A stretch of 64,000 nucleotides of DNA from assembly GCF_008806385.1 (NCBI RefSeq), contig NZ_VZZK01000010.1, forward strand, positions 1 through 64,000, read 5' to 3'. Source of the stretch: Methylobacterium soli (GTDB lineage Bacteria; Pseudomonadota; Alphaproteobacteria; Rhizobiales; Beijerinckiaceae). Below the pieces are notes generated by a model. That model was given only the letters and a program-made list of their open reading frames with translations, was not told the origin of the DNA and did not search any database. The first letter of the stretch is position 1. Each line of letters opens with the position of its first letter. Positions 9,430 to 19,441 of the stretch are shown piece by piece. A program made the translations under genes and the position numbers.

Positions 9430-11451
9430 TCAGACGGTGACCTGCGTGCCGACCTCGACCACGCGCCCGGTCGGGATCTGGAAGAAGTCCGTGGCGTCGT
9501 TGGCGTTCTTGGCGAGCGTGATGAAGATCCGGTCCTGCCAGAGCGGCATGCCCGAATGCGCCGCCGGCCTGATCGAGCGCCGCGACAGGAAGAACGACGT
9601 CGCCATGATGTCGAACTTGAAGCCCTGCTTGCGCAGCAGCGTCAGGGTCTTGGGGATGTTGGGCGTCTCCATGTAGCCGAACTTCATCACGACCTTGGAG
9701 AAATGCGGCCCGATCGGCTCGATCCGCACCTTGTCGGCCAGGTTCGAGCGCGGCGTGTCCACGGTCTCGACCGTCAGGATGACGTTCTTCTCGTGCAGCA
9801 CCTTGTTGTGCTTGAGATTGTGCAGGAGGGCCGCCGGCGCGATCTCGGGATCGCTCGTGAGGAACACCGCGGTGCCGCGCACGTGGTGCGGCGGGCTCTT
9901 CTCCAGCATGCCGACGAGCTCGGTCAGCGGCACGTCGGTCTTGCGGGTCTTGTTGAACAGGATCGTGACGCCCCGCACCCAGGTCCACATCAGCACGATG
10001 AGGCAGCCGGCCACCAGGAGGGGCACGTAGCCGCCCTCGAACACCTTCAGGAGGTTCGAGAGCATGAACAGGAACTCGACCACGATGAAGGGCATGATCA
10101 CCGCCGCCGCCGCGATCGGCGACCAGCGCCAGTAGCGCCACAGCACGATGAACGAGAGGGTGGCGGTGAGGAGCATCGTGCCCGTGACGGCGATGCCGTA
10201 GGCGGAGGCCAGGGCCGAGGACGAGCGGAACATCACCGCGAGCACCACCACGCCGATCAGCAGCAGGGTGTTGATCTGCGGCAGGTAGATCTGGCCCGAA
10301 TGCGCTTCCGAGGTGTGGCGGATCTCGAGGCGCGGCAGCAGGCCGAGCTGGATCGCCTGGCGCGAGAGCGAGAAGGCGCCCGTGATCACGGCCTGGCTCG
10401 CCGTGACGGTGGCGAGGGTGGCCAGGATCACCATCGGGATCAGGCCCCACTCCGGCACGAGCTGGTAGAAGGGGTCGGTGGTGTCGGGCTTGGCCAGCAC
10501 CAGGGCGGTCTGGCCGAGATAGTTCAGGACGAGGCAGGGCGCGACGAGGCCGAGCCACGCCACCTGGATCGGGCGCCGCCCGAAATGGCCGAGATCGGCA
10601 AACAGCGCCTCCGCCCCGGTGACCGCCAGGAAGACGGCGCCGAGGGCGACCAGCGCGCCCGAGCCGTGGCCCAGGAGGTAATGCACCGCGTACCAGGGAT
10701 GGAAGGCCCAGAACACGCTCGGATTGGCGATGATGTGGGGCAGGGCCGCGAGCGCGAGGGCCAGGAACCACACCACCATGACGGGCCCGAAGAAGGCCGC
10801 GACCTTGCTGGTGCCCCGGCTCTGGACCAGGAACAGGGCGGCGATGATCGCCACCGTGATCGGCAGCACCGAGTTCTCGAAGGCGGGCGTGACGAGCTTC
10901 AGGCCCTCCACCGCCGAGAGCACCGAGATCGCCGGGGTGATCACGGCGTCGCCGTAGAACAGGGAGGCGCCGAGGAGCCCGAGGGTCAGGACGACGCGCG
11001 AGCCGCCCAGCGATTTGCGGGCCAGCGCCATCAGCGAGAGGATGCCGCCCTCGCCGTTGTTGTCCATGCGCAGGAGGATGGCCACGTACTTGATCGTGAC
11101 GATGAGCAGCAGGGCCCACAGGATCAGCGAGGCGGTGCCGAGCACCTCCTCGGCGAGCAGGATGTTGTCGCTGCGGGCGGGCCCCAACGCCTCCCGGAAG
11201 GCGTAGAGGGGGCTGGTGCCGATATCGCCGTAGACCACGCCGACCGAGCCGACCACGAGGGTCCAGAAGCTGACGGGCGGGTGCGCCTGCGCGCCGTCGG
11301 GAAGGTCGAGGGCGCCGGCCGGCATCGGCACGGCGCCGCCGCCCTCGCCCGCCGCCGGGCCGCCGGCCGCAGGGGCGGCCGCTGTCTCGGCAGGGCCGGC
11401 CGCGGCCGCGGGTTGAGCGCCGGGGGCGCTCGATGAGGCGGATTGCGTCAT
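9430..11451 (-). CDS. kup: Low-affinity potassium transporter Kup
   Basis: Inner-membrane K+ uptake protein of the KUP/HAK/KT family, 673 residues. After an Ala/Gly/Pro-rich, probably unstructured cytoplasmic leader of about 55 residues comes the family start [27 protein letters not shown], then about twelve membrane helices to around residue 480 and a hydrophilic cytoplasmic C-terminal domain ending [30 protein letters not shown] is a typical family segment. It is the next gene downstream of ispG, with a 229-bp gap containing a GC-rich hairpin (11619-11646) without a U-tract. Confidence 0.95.
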   Translation of the reverse strand: MTQSASSSAPGAQPAAAAGPAETAAAPAAGGPAAGEGGGAVPMPAGALDLPDGAQAHPPVSFWTLVVGSVGVVYGDIGTSPLYAFREALGPARSDNILLAEEVLGTASLILWALLLIVTIKYVAILLRMDNNGEGGILSLMALARKSLGGSRVVLTLGLLGASLFYGDAVITPAISVLSAVEGLKLVTPAFENSVLPITVAIIAALFLVQSRGTSKVAAFFGPVMVVWFLALALAALPHIIANPSVFWAFHPWYAVHYLLGHGSGALVALGAVFLAVTGAEALFADLGHFGRRPIQVAWLGLVAPCLVLNYLGQTALVLAKPDTTDPFYQLVPEWGLIPMVILATLATVTASQAVITGAFSLSRQAIQLGLLPRLEIRHTSEAHSGQIYLPQINTLLLIGVVVLAVMFRSSSALASAYGIAVTGTMLLTATLSFIVLWRYWRWSPIAAAAVIMPFIVVEFLFMLSNLLKVFEGGYVPLLVAGCLIVLMWTWVRGVTILFNKTRKTDVPLTELVGMLEKSPPHHVRGTAVFLTSDPEIAPAALLHNLKHNKVLHEKNVILTVETVDTPRSNLADKVRIEPIGPHFSKVVMKFGYMETPNIPKTLTLLRKQGFKFDIMATSFFLSRRSIRPAAHSGMPLWQDRIFITLAKNANDATDFFQIPTGRVVEVGTQVTV

Positions 11452-11680
11452 GGACTGCGATCTGGGGTGATGCCGGCCCGGAGGCTCGCGACGCGGCGCA
11501 TGGGGGACGCGTAGGCTTCCAAGGCGCGCGAGGCGGCTTGGGGGCCGGCCCGCTCGAGGGATCGTGGGGGCACGCTAGCACGGGCCCGATTCGACGGAAA
11601 CAGCGACCTTTCGGCAGGCGGGCCGCCCAGGATGGCGGGCGGCCCGGCCTTTCACGCACGCGTTGTCAGGCGCAGCGCCG

Positions 11681-12991
11681 TCACTCGGCGGCGTTGCGGG
11701 CACCCTGGCCGAAGCGGCGCTCGATGTAGTCGATGACGATGGTCTCGAAATCCTTGGCCAGCGTCGCGCCGCGCAGCGTCATCGCCTTCTTGCCGTCGAT
11801 GAAGACCGGGGCGGTGGGGCTCTCGCCGGTGCCGGGAAGCGAGATGCCGATATCGGCATGCTTCGATTCGCCGGGCCCGTTCACGATGCAGCCCATCACG
11901 GCGACGTTCAGCCCCTCGACCCCCGGATAGGTCTTCTTCCATTCCGGCATCGAGGTGGTGATCCAGTTCTGGATGTCGCGGGCGAGCTCCTGGAAGGTCG
12001 TCGAGGTGGTGCGGCCGCAGCCCGGGCAGGCGGCCACCAGCGGCACGAAGGTGCGGAACCCCATGGTCTGCAGGAGTTCCTGGCTCGTCTTGACCTCGAG
12101 GGTCCGGTCGCCGCCGGGCTCGGGCGTCAGCGAGTACCGGATGGTGTCGCCGATGCCCTCCTGGAGGAGGACCCCGATGGCCGCGGAGGCCGCCACGATG
12201 CCCTTCGAGCCCATGCCGGCCTCGGTCAGGCCGAGATGGATGGCGTAGTCCGAGCGGCGCGCCACCTCGCGGTAGACCGCGATGAGGTCCTGCACGGCCG
12301 AGACCTTGGCGGACAGGATGATCCGGTCCTTGGGCAGGCCGAGATCCTCGGCGCGCCGGGCCGAGGTGAGGGCCGACTGCACCATCGCCTCGCGCATCAC
12401 CGCGCGGGCGTCGATGGGGCGGGGCAGCTTGGCGTTCTCGTCCATCAGGTGCGTCAGGAGCTCGCCGTCCAGCGAGCCCCAATTGGCGCCGATGCGCACG
12501 GTCTTCCCGTAGCGGATCGCCTGCTCGATGATGGTCGAGAACTGGGTGTCCTTCTTCTCCTTGAAGCCGACATTGCCCGGGTTGATCCGGTACTTGGCGA
12601 GCGCCTCGGCGCAGGCCGGATGGTCGGAGAGGAGCTTGTGGCCGATATAGTGGAAGTCGCCCACGAGGGGCACGTGCACGCCGATCCGGTCGAGGCGCTC
12701 GCGGATCTTGGGCACGGCGGCGGCGGCCTCGTCGCGGTCGACGGTGATGCGCACCAGCTCCGAGCCGACCCGGGCGAGCTGCGCCACCTGCGCGACGGTG
12801 CCGTCGATGTCGGCGGTGTCGGTGTTCGTCATGGACTGGACCACGACGGGCGCGCCGCCGCCGACGATCACCGCCCCCTCGCCCTCGCCGACGCGCACGC
12901 CGACGGTGCGATGCCGGGGTGCCGGCCCCGCGATCTCGGGGCCGGTTCCGCCGAGGGTCTGGAGATCGGCTGCGGCTTCCATGGCTTCCAT
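11681..12991 (-). CDS. ispG: 4-hydroxy-3-methylbut-2-enyl diphosphate synthase IspG
   Basis: Cytoplasmic 4Fe-4S enzyme of the MEP isoprenoid pathway (MEcPP to HMBPP), 436 residues. Family motifs: [18 protein letters not shown] near the N-terminus, [14 protein letters not shown], and the cluster ligands in CPGCGRTT and GCIVNGPGE near the C-terminus. I chose ATG 12991 ([10 protein letters not shown]) with AAGG eight bases upstream; a reading from 13063 would add 24 residues of poor quality. Transcribed away from the patatin gene. Confidence 0.96.
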   Translation of the reverse strand: MEAMEAAADLQTLGGTGPEIAGPAPRHRTVGVRVGEGEGAVIVGGGAPVVVQSMTNTDTADIDGTVAQVAQLARVGSELVRITVDRDEAAAAVPKIRERLDRIGVHVPLVGDFHYIGHKLLSDHPACAEALAKYRINPGNVGFKEKKDTQFSTIIEQAIRYGKTVRIGANWGSLDGELLTHLMDENAKLPRPIDARAVMREAMVQSALTSARRAEDLGLPKDRIILSAKVSAVQDLIAVYREVARRSDYAIHLGLTEAGMGSKGIVAASAAIGVLLQEGIGDTIRYSLTPEPGGDRTLEVKTSQELLQTMGFRTFVPLVAACPGCGRTTSTTFQELARDIQNWITTSMPEWKKTYPGVEGLNVAVMGCIVNGPGESKHADIGISLPGTGESPTAPVFIDGKKAMTLRGATLAKDFETIVIDYIERRFGQGARNAAE

Positions 12992-13362
12992 CGGGGACCT
13001 TGCGTGGGCCTTGAGATTCTTAGACGGGGTCGGCCGGTCTGCGGCCTGAAGAGACAAATACATCGATCCCGGCCGCCGGTCCCGCCCTTCGGACTTCGGC
13101 CTGACACCCGGATCAGCGCTCGCACGCGATCGTTTAGCTGAGATTGCCGCGCGGTGGCGTCAAGTTGATGACTCTGCATGGCAGCGTCGCGCGTGTCATG
13201 TCGCATCGCCGCGCGATTGTCGAGTTTGCCTCCACGCCGCTCCCCGATCCGAGGCGCGGCGCGCCCGGTCCGGCGCGGTGATTCGGAAAATCGGACGGAG
13301 GCGTGAACCCTTCGGCACTGCCCAACAGTTGTTACCGCGGTGCAATATCCCATTTTGATGCC
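12992..13362. other. Divergent promoter region, ispG / patatin gene
   Basis: About 370 bp between two divergent genes, so it should hold both promoters. A candidate alternative start (GTG 13303, in frame with the patatin gene) sits only 2 nt after GGAGG, too close for efficient use. No structured RNA recognised. Confidence 0.45.
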
Positions 13363-14517
13363 ATGATGAACCACGATTCACACCGGCCCGAGCCGCATAA
13401 TCCCGCCACCGCGGTCCCTGCACAAGTTCCTGCCCCAGACCCCGCTCCGGACCGCGACGGCATCGGCAACGATCCGGATCGCCATCCGCCGCTGACCATC
13501 CTGGCGGGGCCGCGCGCGGAGAAGAACGTGGCCCTGGCGCTGCAGGGCGGCGGCGCGCACGGCGCCTTCACCTGGGGCGTGCTCGACGCGCTGATCGAGG
13601 ACGGGCGCCTCGGCTTCGAGGCCATCACGGGGGCGAGCGCGGGCGCCATGAACGGCGTCGTGATGATCGACGGCTGGCTCAAGGGCGGCCCGGAGGGCGC
13701 CCGCGAGGGGCTGGAAACCTTCTGGCGCGAGGTCAGCCTCGACGGCGATCTCGGCCCGACCCAGCGCAGCGTCTTCAACGGCTTCCTGGGTTTTTGGGCG
13801 AACAACCCGGTCGCCGAGTTCTGGACCAAGGCGCTGGCGCCCGGCCCCTACGTGTCGAACCCGCTCAACATCAATCCGCTGAAGAAGGCGCTGGACAAGC
13901 AGGTCGATTTCGAGCGGCTGCGCGGGGCCGACACCGCCGGGATCTTCGTCTCGGCCACCAATGTCTGGACCGGCAAGCTCGCGGTCTTCGAGCGCGGGGC
14001 CCTCACGGTCGACCACCTGATGGCCTCGGCCTGCCTGCCCACCGTGTTCCAGGCGGTCGAGATCGACGGCGTGCCCTACTGGGATGGCGGCTATCTCGGA
14101 AACCCGCCGCTCTACCCCCTGCACCGGGGCGCGGTGACCCGCGACATCCTCCTGGTCCAGATCAACCCGGTCGAGCGGCGCGAGACCCCGCGTACCCAGG
14201 GCGAGATCCAGGACCGGCTGAACGAGATCACCTTCAACGCCAACCTGATGCGGGAATTGCGGGCGATCGACTTCGTGGACGGCCTCATCGACGAGGGCGT
14301 GCTCGGCCAGGGCCGCTATCGCCGCGTCCTCGTCCACCGCATCGACGGCACCGACGCGCTGGAGGATTACAACACCGCCTCCCGGCTCGATGCCCGCTGG
14401 CGGGTGTTCCAGCGGCTGCGCGACAAGGGCCGCGCCGCCGCGCAGTCCTGGCTCGCGGAGCGCTATGCGGAGATCGGGCATACCTGCACCCTCGACCTGC
14501 CCTCGGCCTATCAATGA
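13363..14517 (+). CDS. Patatin-like phospholipase family protein
   Basis: Ser/Asp-dyad lipid acyl hydrolase, 384 residues. Motifs: oxyanion hole LALQGGGAHGAFTWGVLD, nucleophile elbow ITGASAGAMNG (GxSxG) and catalytic Asp in YWDGGYLGNPPLYP. The first 45 residues are Pro/Ala-rich and lack a signal peptide. Such bacterial patatins act on phospholipids or storage granules; the substrate cannot be assigned. Start ATG 13363 (a second ATG follows at 13366); GTG 13303 would add 20 residues. Confidence 0.9.
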   Translation: MMNHDSHRPEPHNPATAVPAQVPAPDPAPDRDGIGNDPDRHPPLTILAGPRAEKNVALALQGGGAHGAFTWGVLDALIEDGRLGFEAITGASAGAMNGVVMIDGWLKGGPEGAREGLETFWREVSLDGDLGPTQRSVFNGFLGFWANNPVAEFWTKALAPGPYVSNPLNINPLKKALDKQVDFERLRGADTAGIFVSATNVWTGKLAVFERGALTVDHLMASACLPTVFQAVEIDGVPYWDGGYLGNPPLYPLHRGAVTRDILLVQINPVERRETPRTQGEIQDRLNEITFNANLMRELRAIDFVDGLIDEGVLGQGRYRRVLVHRIDGTDALEDYNTASRLDARWRVFQRLRDKGRAAAQSWLAERYAEIGHTCTLDLPSAYQ

Positions 14518-14551
14518 GGCGCTCGGGCGGGTCATGATGCGCCGGCGAGAT

Positions 14552-14571
14552 TCCCGGGACGCGTCCCGGGA
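14552..14571. terminator. 20-bp perfect palindrome after the patatin gene
   Basis: TCCCGGGAC, a GC centre, then GTCCCGGGA form a perfect hairpin 35 bp after the patatin stop and 32 bp before the sigma-factor gene. The tail TTAAAGG is a poor U-tract, so this could be a weak terminator, an RNA-stability hairpin, or an operator. Confidence 0.45.
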
Positions 14572-14603
14572 TTAAAGGCACCTGCCCGCGCGTTGGCACC
14601 TGT

Positions 14604-15221
14604 ATGATGGCCGACAAGACGAAGCGACCCGACATCGTCGATCTGCTGGTGCCGCTGCGGCGCTACGCGCGCTCCCTCACCCGCGACACGCTCCGGGCGG
14701 ACGATCTGGTGCACGACACCCTCGTGCGCGCCCTCGAGTCGCAGGCGACCCTGCGGCCGAACACGAATCTGCGGACCTGGATGATGACGGTCCTGCACAA
14801 CGTCTTCATCGACGACCAGCGCCGCAAGCGCGTCGAGGCGCGCCACGCCGACGTGCTGGTGCAGATGAGCGAGGAGGTGGCGCCCCCCGCCCAGGAGGGG
14901 CAAGTCCGGCTCGCGCAGATCCGCGAGGCCTTCCTGACCCTGCCGGAGGAGCAGCGCGCCGCGCTCCACCTCGTGACCCTCGAGGGCATGGCCTACGCGG
15001 ATGCGGCGGCCGTGCTGGGCATCCCGATCGGCACCCTGATGTCGCGGCTCGGCCGCGGCCGGGCGGCGCTCCGGGCCTTCGAGGAGGGCGAGCGCGCCGG
15101 CAAGGCGGCGGAGCCGCGCGGCGGCCCGGAGCGGCCGCACCTGCGGCTGGTCTCGCGGGACGGCCACTCGCCCGGCGACGGCCCGCCCGCCTACGAGAAC
15201 CGGGCTTTCGGGACCCAGTAA
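14604..15221 (+). CDS. ECF-family RNA polymerase sigma factor
   Basis: 205 residues. Region sigma2 (about residues 12-78) includes DDLVHDTLVRALES and NLRTWMMTVLHNVFIDDQRR; region sigma4 (about 105-160) includes LPEEQRAALHLVTLEGMAYADAAAVLGIPIGTLMSRLGRGR. A low-complexity tail of about 45 residues follows. The gene directly downstream encodes a membrane-anchored anti-sigma factor, the usual arrangement for signal-controlled ECF factors. ATGs at 14604 and 14607 are both possible. I found no GGAAC/GTT-type promoter upstream. Confidence 0.93.
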   Translation: MMADKTKRPDIVDLLVPLRRYARSLTRDTLRADDLVHDTLVRALESQATLRPNTNLRTWMMTVLHNVFIDDQRRKRVEARHADVLVQMSEEVAPPAQEGQVRLAQIREAFLTLPEEQRAALHLVTLEGMAYADAAAVLGIPIGTLMSRLGRGRAALRAFEEGERAGKAAEPRGGPERPHLRLVSRDGHSPGDGPPAYENRAFGTQ

Positions 15222-15331
15222 TCCCGGACCGCAGGCCGAGATCGGCAGTCCTTTGCGGGACCCCGGGCCTCCCCCTGCAACAGATCGCGATGATACGAGA
15301 TATACGTGCGACGACGATAGGACGTGGCGAC

Positions 15332-16114
15332 ATGGTCGACCCGATTACAGACACCGATCTCACCGCCTATGTCGACGGACAGCTCGACGTGATGCGGCGC
15401 CTCGACGTGGAGGCGCATCTCGCACGCCACCCCGAGGTGGCGGCCCAGATCATGGCCGAGCTGCACGATCGCGACGCCCTGCGGGAGGCCTTCGCCCGCC
15501 ATCCGGGGCCCGGCCCGGAACGCAACCGTATCGCGGCGCGCCGGCTCGACCGGAACCTGCGCTGGCGCCAGGTGGCCTCGCGCCTCCGACGCGTCGCGGC
15601 GATCACGATCCTGGTCGGCGCCGGCTGGCTGGCGCACGCGGAGGTCGGGGGCTTCGGCGTGCCCGATACCTTCGCGTCCCCGGTGGACCCGACCCTGATC
15701 GAGGATGCGGAGCAGGCCCGTCAGACCGCGCAGATCCGGGCCCGGATGATCTCGCAGCGCGCCACGCCGGCCTATGACCGGGCCGATATCGAGGCCGCCA
15801 CCGGCATCCGCCTGCCCGACCTGCCGGCGGATTGGACGGTGCGGGACGTGCAGGTCTTCCCGGCCCATCGCGGCGCCGGAGTCGAGGTGGCGATCAACGC
15901 GGGCGATCTCGGCCCGATCGAGCTCTTCGCGACGCACCGCCGGACCGTCGGGCGCCCGAACGAGGTCACCGGATCGAGCGACGGCACCACGGCCTACTGG
16001 ACCGCGGGCGGTTCGTCCTACGCGGTGAGCGGCACCCGCAACCAGACCGGCCTGCGCCAGGTGGCGCAGCAGCTCGCCGCGTCCATGACGGCGACGGATC
16101 CGGCGAGCCGCTGA
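15332..16114 (+). CDS. Membrane-anchored anti-sigma factor
   Basis: 260 residues. The N-terminal cytoplasmic part (ITDTDLTAYVDGQLDVMRRLDVEAHLARHPEVA) is the anti-sigma helical domain that would hold the ECF factor encoded just upstream. One membrane helix lies near residues 85-105 (AAITILVGAGWLAHAE). The rest is periplasmic and includes LPDLPADWTVRDVQVFPA. No HxxxCxxC zinc motif, so it is not a ZAS-type protein. Start ATG 15332 was preferred to ATG 15290, which adds residues with no similarity to the family start. Confidence 0.87.
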   Translation: MVDPITDTDLTAYVDGQLDVMRRLDVEAHLARHPEVAAQIMAELHDRDALREAFARHPGPGPERNRIAARRLDRNLRWRQVASRLRRVAAITILVGAGWLAHAEVGGFGVPDTFASPVDPTLIEDAEQARQTAQIRARMISQRATPAYDRADIEAATGIRLPDLPADWTVRDVQVFPAHRGAGVEVAINAGDLGPIELFATHRRTVGRPNEVTGSSDGTTAYWTAGGSSYAVSGTRNQTGLRQVAQQLAASMTATDPASR

Positions 16115-16127
16115 GGGGCCCCGCCCC

Positions 16128-17123
16128 TCAATCGAGGATCGACGGCACCCTGTCGCGCGCCAGGCGCGCCCGCGCCTCGGCGGCGTCGACATCCATCCGG
16201 GCGATCAGCGCCTCGGCGCTGGCGAAGCGTTCCTCGCCGCGCAGATAGGCCACGAACTCCACCGCGATGGCCTGCCCGTAGAGATCCCCCGAGAAGTCGA
16301 ACAGGTTGACCTCGAGGAGGGGCGCCCCGTCGTCGAAGGTCGGGCGCCGCCCGTAGCTCGCGACCCCGTCGCGGATCGTGCCGTCGGGCAGGCGCACCCG
16401 CACGGCGTAGATCCCGTGGGCGAGCCCGCAATCGGGCAGGGCCATGTTGGCGGTGGGGTAGCCGAGGGTGCGCCCGCGCTTGTCGCCGTGGCGCACCGGC
16501 GCCTGCACGAACCAGCGATAGCCCAGCAGCGCGTTGGCCCGGTCGATGTCCCCGGCCGCCAGCGCCGCCCGGATCCCGCTCGACGACACCGGCAGGCTCT
16601 CCGCCGCGAGGGAGACGGGCGGGATGATGCGGCAGCTCAGGCCCGCCTCGCGGCACAGGGCGGCGAGCAGCGCCGGGGTGCCCTCGCGCCCCCGCCCGAA
16701 ATGGAAGTCGTGGCCGATCACCACCCCGGCGAGCCCGAGCTCCCCCTTCAGGAGATGCGCGACGAAGTCCCGCGCGCCGGTGCCCGCGAGGGCCGCATCG
16801 AAGCGGCGCACGATCAGCCCGTCGAGGCCGAGGCGCTGGAAGACGATCTCCTTGGCACCCGGCCCGGTGAGGCGGAACATCGGCTGGCCGGGGGCGAAAT
16901 AGGCGCGCGGATGCGGCTCGAAGGTGAGGATGACGGCCGGCCGGCCCAGGGCCGCGGCGGTCTCGCGCACGGCCTCGACCAGGACGCGGTGGCCCTGGTG
17001 GATGCCGTCGAAATTGCCGATCGCCGCGATGGCCCCCGTGAGCTGCGGCGGGACCGGCTCATCCTCGCGGCACACCGTGAAGGGGCGTGCCGTCCTCTCG
17101 TCGCCTGACGACATCGAACTCAT
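16128..17123 (-). CDS. ribF: Bifunctional riboflavin kinase/FAD synthetase RibF
   Basis: Converts riboflavin to FMN and then FAD in the cytoplasm; 331 residues. The N-terminal adenylyltransferase domain has GNFDGIHQGHRVLVE (HxGH nucleotide site) and LTFEPHPRAYF, with SSSGIRAALAAGDIDRANALLG at its end. The C-terminal riboflavin-kinase domain has GDKRGRTLGYPTANM and LLEVNLFDFSGDLYG. ATG 17123 was chosen; ATG 17114 would shorten it by three residues. Convergent with the anti-sigma gene. Confidence 0.95.
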   Translation of the reverse strand: MSSMSSGDERTARPFTVCREDEPVPPQLTGAIAAIGNFDGIHQGHRVLVEAVRETAAALGRPAVILTFEPHPRAYFAPGQPMFRLTGPGAKEIVFQRLGLDGLIVRRFDAALAGTGARDFVAHLLKGELGLAGVVIGHDFHFGRGREGTPALLAALCREAGLSCRIIPPVSLAAESLPVSSSGIRAALAAGDIDRANALLGYRWFVQAPVRHGDKRGRTLGYPTANMALPDCGLAHGIYAVRVRLPDGTIRDGVASYGRRPTFDDGAPLLEVNLFDFSGDLYGQAIAVEFVAYLRGEERFASAEALIARMDVDAAEARARLARDRVPSILD

Positions 17124-17396
17124 GAAGCTTGCAAGGGGATCGGGCCCGGATACGGCCGGCGGTTTCGCGCGCGGCGGACCCTGTCGAAAAGCGCCCGGAG
17201 GGTCAAGCGAGGCGCCCGCGCCGGGGCGGCAGGGCGGGTTACGCAAGGTCTGGTGCGGTTCCGTGCGCAGTTAACCGGTTTGAAATTCAGTGTCGCGTAA
17301 TTTCGGAGGCACGAGGCGCCGCGAGGAGGTGGTGCCTCCCGCAATATGCATCGGGGGCCGCCGCCGCACCGGCCCTGTAGACGGAGCAGACCACCC

Positions 17397-17780
17397 ATGG
17401 CCCTCGATCTCAGCATGCCGATCCTCGTCGTCGATGATTATCAGACGATGGTCCGCATCATCCGCAACCTTCTGAAGCAGCTCGGCTTCGAAGAGGTCGA
17501 CGACGCCTCCGACGGCACCGCGGCCCTCGCCCGCCTCAAGAGCCGCAAGTATGGCCTCGTCATCTCCGACTGGAACATGGAGCCGATGACGGGCTACGAG
17601 CTGCTGCGCCACGTCCGCGCCGACGAGGGCCTGCGCACCACCCCGTTCATCATGGTCACGGCCGAGTCGAAGACCGAGAACGTCATCGCGGCCAAGAAGG
17701 CCGGCGTGAACAACTACATCGTCAAGCCGTTCAACGCCGCCACCCTCAAGACCAAGATCGAGGCGGTCTGCGGCGCCTGA
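17397..17780 (+). CDS. cheY: CheY-type chemotaxis response regulator
   Basis: Stand-alone receiver domain, 127 residues. It has the acidic pair in ILVVDDYQTMVRIIRNLL, acceptor Asp in LVISDWNMEPMTGYELL, the switch Thr/Ser in MVTAESKTENV, and Lys in NNYIVKPFNAATLKTKI. These match CheY proteins that bind the flagellar switch. The next gene encodes a CheZ-like phosphatase, which supports the chemotaxis role. ATG 17397 starts MALDLSMPIL. Confidence 0.93.
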   Translation: MALDLSMPILVVDDYQTMVRIIRNLLKQLGFEEVDDASDGTAALARLKSRKYGLVISDWNMEPMTGYELLRHVRADEGLRTTPFIMVTAESKTENVIAAKKAGVNNYIVKPFNAATLKTKIEAVCGA

Positions 17781-17900
17781 TCGGCGCCCGGACGGCTCGC
17801 GAGCGCGGCCTGCAGGCGGGAACCACCCCGGAGGCCCGCGACGAGAAGGAATACCGGCGCCGCTCGGGCGCGACGCCGGCGTGCAGGGAGTAGCGTGCCG

Positions 17901-18434
17901 ATGAAATTCGCCCGCAAGCCACGGATTCCGGCTGCCGAGCCGGCCTCGCCGCGCGTGATCAACGAGCTGGTCGAGATCGCCGATTACATCAGCCACCTCC
18001 GCCAGGAGATCGCGGCGCTGCGCGCCAACGAGCTCACCCGTGACCGCATCCCCATGGCGCACGAGGAACTCGGCAACGTGCTGGCCGCCACCGCCGGCGC
18101 CACCAACCAGATCATGGCCTCGGCCGAGTCGATGCTGAGCCTGCCCCACGATGCGTCCTACCGGGAGAACGTCGAGGCGCATATCTACGAGATCTTCGAG
18201 GCCTGCGCCTTCCAGGACATCACCGGGCAGCGCATCTCCAAGGTCGTCGAGGCCCTGCGCCAGCTCGAGCTGCGCCTCGCGCGCTTCGCCAGCGCCGTGA
18301 AGGCGCGCGACGAGGCGGGCTACGATCCGACCGAGGCCGAGCGCCGCAAGCGAGCCGACGTGCTGCTCCTCAACGGGCCGCAGATCGACGGCCCGGCGAC
18401 CTCGCAGGACGATATCGACGCCCTGTTCGCCTGA
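17901..18434 (+). CDS. cheZ: CheZ-like CheY-phosphate phosphatase
   Basis: 177 residues, mostly long helices. The active-site helix AFQDITGQRISKVVEALRQLE carries Asp106 and Gln110, with the same 4-residue spacing as the catalytic Asp/Gln pair of enterobacterial CheZ. The C-terminus TSQDDIDALFA resembles both the CheY-docking tail of CheZ and the CheY-binding N-terminal peptide of FliM. Paired with cheY 120 bp upstream. ATG 17901 has GGGAG ten bases upstream; GTG 17895 is too close to it. Confidence 0.88.
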   Translation: MKFARKPRIPAAEPASPRVINELVEIADYISHLRQEIAALRANELTRDRIPMAHEELGNVLAATAGATNQIMASAESMLSLPHDASYRENVEAHIYEIFEACAFQDITGQRISKVVEALRQLELRLARFASAVKARDEAGYDPTEAERRKRADVLLLNGPQIDGPATSQDDIDALFA

Positions 18435-18458
18435 GCCGATCCGGGCCGGACGCCCGGC

Positions 18459-19373
18459 TCACCAGGCCAGGCGCTCGATCACCGCGTCCGGGCGCACGTC
18501 TTGGCGACTCAGCCACTCGGCCACGTCGCCCAGCCTGTCATGCTCGGCCACGACCCCGAGCTCCTCCGCGTGGATGCCCCGGGCCACGAGCAGGCACGGG
18601 ATCCCGAACGCGTTCGCCCCCGCGATGTCGGTGCGCAGGGCATCGCCCACCGCGAGCACCCGGGCGGGGTCGGGCGCCCCGAGACCGTCGAGGGCCGCCG
18701 CCTTGGCGAGCGCCGCCTCGTAGACCGGCCGGTGGGGCTTGCCGGCATAGACCACCGCGCCCCCGATCTCCGCATAGGCCGCCGCGAGCAGGCCCGCGCA
18801 GGGGATGAGCTGCTTGTCGCGCTCCACCACGAGATCGGGATTGGCGCAGATCATCGGCACCGCGCGCGCCCGGAGCCGCGCCAGGCTGTCGCGATAATCC
18901 GCGGCGGTCTCGCGCGCATCGTCGAACAGGCCGGTGCAGACGACGAGATCGGACGCCCCCTCCTCCACCAGTTCCAGGTCGAGGCCCTCGAAGATGCCGG
19001 CATCCCGCTCCGGGCCGAGATGGTAGATCCGGGCGCCGGGGCGTTCGGCGATCAGGTCGCGGGTGAGGTCGCCCGAGGTCAGGATGGCGTCGTAGGCCTC
19101 CCGGGGCACGTCGAACCCGTCGAGGATGCGCTGCACGCCGGCCCAGGGGCGGGGCGCGTTCGAGACCAGCACGACCCGGCGCGGACGCGCGCCTTCCAGC
19201 GCCCGGAAGCGGATCAGGGCCTCGCCCGCCGCCCGGTGGCCGTTGGTGCCGTCGTGCAGCACGCCCCAGACGTCGCACAGGATCAGGTCGTAGCGCGCGG
19301 CGATCTCCGCGAAGCCCGCGAGGGTGGGCACGGGTCCGGCGGGGGTCATCCCGGCAGAGAGAGGGCGCGTCAT
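18459..19373 (-). CDS. HAD-superfamily class IIA hydrolase (TIGR01459-like)
   Basis: 304 residues. Motif I is DLILCDVWGVLHDG (nucleophile Asp), motif II VVLVSNAPRP, a Lys in VYAGKPHRPVYE, and motif III VLAVGDALRTDIAGANAFG. The layout matches NagD/PGP-like class IIA phosphatases of the alphaproteobacterial TIGR01459 type, whose substrate is not established. AGGA lies seven bases before ATG 19373. Convergent with cheZ. Confidence 0.9.
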   Translation of the reverse strand: MTRPLSAGMTPAGPVPTLAGFAEIAARYDLILCDVWGVLHDGTNGHRAAGEALIRFRALEGARPRRVVLVSNAPRPWAGVQRILDGFDVPREAYDAILTSGDLTRDLIAERPGARIYHLGPERDAGIFEGLDLELVEEGASDLVVCTGLFDDARETAADYRDSLARLRARAVPMICANPDLVVERDKQLIPCAGLLAAAYAEIGGAVVYAGKPHRPVYEAALAKAAALDGLGAPDPARVLAVGDALRTDIAGANAFGIPCLLVARGIHAEELGVVAEHDRLGDVAEWLSRQDVRPDAVIERLAW

Positions 19374-19441
19374 GAGGGGTCCTGCGGCTGCGATGCGGCG
19401 GCCGGGTTAGGCGGGCGCGCCCGCGAAAGCAACGCCGGGGT

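Noticed and set aside
9556..11436. 626-codon plus-strand frame opposite kup
   Set aside because: Shadow frame, extremely rich in Arg/His/Asp/Glu; kup motifs on the other strand are decisive.
11619..11646. Hairpin between ispG and kup as an intrinsic terminator
   Set aside because: The 10-bp GC stem has no T-run on the transcribed side; transcription may continue into kup or end by Rho.
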